This document shows positions 61,265-64,000 of a DNA stretch of 64,000 nt, in pieces. The stretch lies in NCBI GenBank assembly GCA_963700185.1, contig CAVOWP010000015.1:62001-126000 (forward strand), written 5' to 3'. The notes beneath the pieces were generated by a model. That model had not been told where the DNA came from. It did no database searches and saw nothing but the letters and a program-made list of their open reading frames with translations. Made by a program: the position numbers and the translations under genes. The stretch's first letter is position 1; the number at the start of each line of letters is the position of its first letter. Source of the stretch: AP-15 sp963700185. Lineage in GTDB: Bacteria > Pseudomonadota > Alphaproteobacteria > ATCC43930 > CGMCC-115725.

Positions 61265-63745
61265 TCAATCGGCGGCGGCGCTCTGCGGCTGCCGCTCATA
61301 GCGCCGCGCCGGCGTGTTTATCGGCTCTGAGAGCGGAGCGGCTACAAACGAGGTGGCTATCCGCTCGGCCGGGGCATCCGCGTAGAGCGTGGTACGCTGG
61401 CGCGACACCCGGCCCAATGAGCGGATCAATGTCTCCATGCTCTCGGGCGGCATCTCCTGACCGTGCACCGCGCCGGCGGCGCGGGTGATGCTCTCGTTCA
61501 TCAGGGTGCCGCCGAGATCGTTGGCGCCAGCTTTGAGACACGCAGCGGCGCCGCCGGTGCCCATCTTGACCCAGGAGGTCTGGATGTTGGTGATGACCGG
61601 GTGCAGCACGAGACGCGCGACGGCGTGCATCAGCACCGCCTCGCGGTAGGTCGGGCCGCGACGGGCGCGGCCCTTCAGATAAATGGGGGTCTCCATTGGC
61701 ACAAAGGGCAATGGCACGAACTCGGTGAAGCCTCCGGTCCGAGCCTGCAATCCGCGGATGCGCAACAGGTGCCTGGCCCAGTGCTCGTAGCGATCGACAT
61801 GGCCGTACATGATCGTGACGGTGCTGCGCAGCCCGACGGCGTGCGCGGCTTCCATGACTTCGAGCCATTGGCCGGTCTTGATCTTGTCGGGGCAGATCAC
61901 GGCGCGGACTTCGTCGTCGAGGATCTCGGCCGCGGTGCCGGGCAGGGAGCTGAGCCCCGCCGCCTTCAGCTCGCGCAGGAAATCCGGGACCGTGCGGCCG
62001 AGGGTCCTGGCGCCTTGCCAAATTTCGAGCGGCGAGAAGGCGTGGATGTGGATGCCGGGCACCGCCTCCTTGATCGCGCGGCAGATCCCGAGATAGGTGG
62101 CGCCGGTATATTCCGGGTGGATCCCGCCCTGCATGCAGACTTCGGTGGCGCCCCGGTCCCAGGCCTCCTCGACCCGCCGTTGGATCTCCGAGAGATCGAG
62201 GTCATAGGGCCGGCCACGTAGGTTTTCGGTGAGCTTGCCTTTGGAAAAGGCACAGAACTGGCATCGGAAATAGCAGACATTGGTGTAGTTGATGTTGCGG
62301 GTCACGACATAGCTGACCACGTCGCCATTGACCCGTTGCCGTAGCTCGTCGGCTGCCCCGCACACCGCATCGAAATCGTCGCCGAACGCCTTGAAGAGCC
62401 GCACGATGTCAGCTTCGCCGAGCACCTTTCCTGCCAATATCCGGTCCAAGGCCGGCGCGAACTTGCCCTCACCCGCCTCGCTGAGTTGGGCACCCTCCCA
62501 TTCCCTCCCCCGCAAGCGGGGGAGGGTTAGGGTGGGGGCTGGGTGGGTGAGGGTCGGCGGTTCGATATCGGCGCCGGGTACCCACTCATCGGTACGTGCG
62601 AACCCTTCGGCGTCGATTGCGCGCAAAACGGCGGTGCGCAGCGCCGGGTCCACCCAACGCTCCACGTCGCGGGCGTAAGCCGGGTAGATCGCCAGCCGCT
62701 CGACCAGCGTTTTGCCGGCTGCGGCGGTCTGCTCGGCCAGCCGGTCGAGTGCGGGCCACGGCCGCTCGGGGTTGACATGATCGGGGGTGACCGGCGAGAC
62801 GCCGCCCCAATCGTTAATCCCTGCCGCGATCATTTCGGCGAGCGCCCCGGGGTTCAGGTTGGGCGGCGCCTGGATGTTCATTTCGGGGCCGAAGATCAGC
62901 CGCGCGACGGCAATGGTCCAGAGGTGGTCGTCGAGGTCGGGCTCGGGGGCTTGCGCCATACGCGTCCCCGGCTTGGCCCGAAAATTCTGGATGATGATTT
63001 CCTGAAGGTGTCCATAGCGGTCGTGCAGGTCGCGCAGCGCCAACAGCGCCTGGATGCGCTCGCGCCGGGTCTCGCCGATGCCGATCAGGATGCCGGTGGT
63101 GAACGGCACCGCCGTCTCGCCGGCGGCGCGGATGGTTTCGAGCCGTATCGCAGGGTCCTTGTCGGGCGAGCCGAAATGCGGCCCGCCGCGACGGCGCAAC
63201 CGCTCGGCCGCACTCTCCAGCATGATGCCCTGCGAGACCGACATCGCGCGCAGCCGGTCGATGTCGGCACGGGTCATCACCCCCGGGTTGAGATGCGGAA
63301 ACAGGCCGGTCTCGCGCAGCACCAGCCCTGCCATTTCGGCGAGGTAGGAGAGCGTCGTCTCGTGGCCGAGCCGTGCCAGCGCTTCGCGTGCCGCACCGTA
63401 CCGCAATTCGGGCTTATCGCCCAAGGTGAAGAGCGCCTCGCGGCAGCCGGCGCGGGCCCCAGCGCGGGCGATCTCCATAACCTGATCGGCGCTCAAATAA
63501 GCGGGCTCGCCGGCGCGCGGCGGATGGGCAAAGGTGCAGTAATGGCACACGTCGCGGCACAGCTGGGTCAGCGGGATGAAAACCTTGCGCGAATACGACA
63601 CAAGGTCGCCATGCGCCCTGTCGCGCAGCGCCGCCGCAACCCTCATCAGCGATTGCAAATCAGAGTGGTCGGCGAGCCCCAGCGCCTCGGCTGCCGACGG
63701 ACGCCGCCCGGCCTCGAGGCGTGATACGATCTCGTCGGTGGTCAT
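61265..63745 (-). CDS. cofGH: FO synthase, fused CofG-CofH (7,8-didemethyl-8-hydroxy-5-deazariboflavin synthase)
   Basis: An 826-residue bifunctional radical SAM enzyme that makes Fo, the chromophore of coenzyme F420, from tyrosine and a pyrimidine. The N-terminal CofG half has the cluster motif CRDVCHYC (Cys63, 67, 70) and ILIGIGETRRERIQAL, then PEMNIQAPPNLNP. The C-terminal CofH half has CYFRCQFC (Cys491, 495, 498), VCMQGGIHPEYTG and FVPLPFVPM. The order matches actinobacterial FbiC. Start ATG 63745 overlaps the cofC stop. Between the halves (residues about 402-418) a palindromic DNA element is read in frame as PTLTLPRLRGREWEG, within the linker, so it may be tolerated. Confidence 0.95.
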   Translation of the reverse strand: MTTDEIVSRLEAGRRPSAAEALGLADHSDLQSLMRVAAALRDRAHGDLVSYSRKVFIPLTQLCRDVCHYCTFAHPPRAGEPAYLSADQVMEIARAGARAGCREALFTLGDKPELRYGAAREALARLGHETTLSYLAEMAGLVLRETGLFPHLNPGVMTRADIDRLRAMSVSQGIMLESAAERLRRRGGPHFGSPDKDPAIRLETIRAAGETAVPFTTGILIGIGETRRERIQALLALRDLHDRYGHLQEIIIQNFRAKPGTRMAQAPEPDLDDHLWTIAVARLIFGPEMNIQAPPNLNPGALAEMIAAGINDWGGVSPVTPDHVNPERPWPALDRLAEQTAAAGKTLVERLAIYPAYARDVERWVDPALRTAVLRAIDAEGFARTDEWVPGADIEPPTLTHPAPTLTLPRLRGREWEGAQLSEAGEGKFAPALDRILAGKVLGEADIVRLFKAFGDDFDAVCGAADELRQRVNGDVVSYVVTRNINYTNVCYFRCQFCAFSKGKLTENLRGRPYDLDLSEIQRRVEEAWDRGATEVCMQGGIHPEYTGATYLGICRAIKEAVPGIHIHAFSPLEIWQGARTLGRTVPDFLRELKAAGLSSLPGTAAEILDDEVRAVICPDKIKTGQWLEVMEAAHAVGLRSTVTIMYGHVDRYEHWARHLLRIRGLQARTGGFTEFVPLPFVPMETPIYLKGRARRGPTYREAVLMHAVARLVLHPVITNIQTSWVKMGTGGAAACLKAGANDLGGTLMNESITRAAGAVHGQEMPPESMETLIRSLGRVSRQRTTLYADAPAERIATSFVAAPLSEPINTPARRYERQPQSAAAD
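62491..62541. repeat. GC-rich palindromic element inside cofGH linker
   Basis: Core CCTCCCCCGC-AA-GCGGGGGAGG, in frame between the two radical SAM halves. Confidence 0.85.
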
Positions 63746-64000
63746 CCCCAAGGGTCTCCCATAGCTACCGCGGCACGCTGCAGGTCGAGCAGTGCATGCG
63801 CCCGCGTTGCCGCCGGCACAAGCTTTAAAGCGGCCAGATCCTCCGGCGTATCGACATCGAGCGCAATGCCCGGCAGGCGCAGCACGGTCGGGCGGATCCC
63901 GCATGCCTCGGCCGCCCGCAAATGCGGGAAGAAGCTGTCCTCGCCAAAGCGCAACGGCACGGCGTCGGGCGGCGAGCAGATGATTGCGTTCGACCCTTGC
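63742..64000 (-). CDS. cofC: 2-phospho-L-lactate guanylyltransferase CofC, C-terminal part (cut by window edge)
   Basis: CofC makes the activated lactyl-nucleotide (or PEP-nucleotide) used to extend Fo to F420. Only the last 85 codons are in the window. They read GSNAIICSPPDAVPLRFGED, SFFPHLRAAEACGI, then LRLPGIALDVDTPEDLAAL, typical of the CofC end. The stop overlaps the cofGH start by four bases. No start is visible because the gene runs off the right edge. Confidence 0.88.
   Translation of the reverse strand, partial: QGSNAIICSPPDAVPLRFGEDSFFPHLRAAEACGIRPTVLRLPGIALDVDTPEDLAALKLVPAATRAHALLDLQRAAVAMGDPWG

Overview
The window is GC-rich chromosomal DNA with dense coding on both strands. It looks like an alphaproteobacterium. 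The trpD-trpC-moaC-moeA order, the palindromic intergenic repeats of a kind common in Bradyrhizobium-like genomes, a membrane gluconate-dehydrogenase-type complex, DUF3035/M16 genes and a DivK-like regulator all fit this, but genus and order cannot be fixed from the sequence alone. Both ends cut genes: mutS on the left and cofC on the right.

Layout. 1-8.6 kb: mutS N-terminus, a possible flavin/cytochrome c dehydrogenase cluster (Tat small subunit, D-2-hydroxyacid dehydrogenase, GMC flavoprotein, three-haem cytochrome) and an ABC-type substrate-binding protein. 8.8-19.4 kb: a very large sensor histidine kinase with 13 GAF domains in tandem, a single-domain receiver and a receiver-adenylate/guanylate cyclase; together they look like one signalling locus. 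19.4-34 kb: mostly catabolic enzymes (LigB-LigA extradiol dioxygenase, thiolase, beta-lactamase-fold hydrolase, DAO-type oxidoreductase, VOC protein, aldo/keto reductase, HpcH/HpaI aldolase, SMP-30 protein, a 6-oxocamphor-hydrolase-like crotonase), plus alkB and a lytic transglycosylase. 33.8-37.4 kb: trpD, trpC, moaC and moeA on the minus strand. 37.5-39.6 kb: an AbrB/RelE-type toxin-antitoxin pair and intact gabD.

39.6-51.5 kb is an accessory mosaic. Five truncated copies of the gabD aldehyde dehydrogenase (B-F) are separated by unrelated cargo: a HEPN-like protein, a lower-GC unknown gene, toxin-antitoxin modules or remnants, a cysteine-rich lipoprotein, an IS1634-type transposase remnant, and a TetR/carotenoid-oxygenase pair with a perfect palindromic operator. 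I consider this the most unusual structure in the window.

51.5-64 kb returns to ordinary chromosome: a protein with five 50-residue tandem repeats, a DUF3035 lipoprotein with an active/inactive M16 peptidase pair, DUF72, a MetE-like protein, an SDR, a zinc alcohol dehydrogenase, and the coenzyme F420 genes cofGH (fused) and cofC.

Two features run through the whole window. Short GC-rich palindromes sit between genes, and two lie in frame inside genes (the sensor and CofGH). Also, about 15 otherwise intact genes or fragments carry single-base frameshifts; five of these fall exactly where the repaired sequence would be GANTC, the CcrM methylation site, which suggests a methylation-linked sequencing error rather than gene decay.
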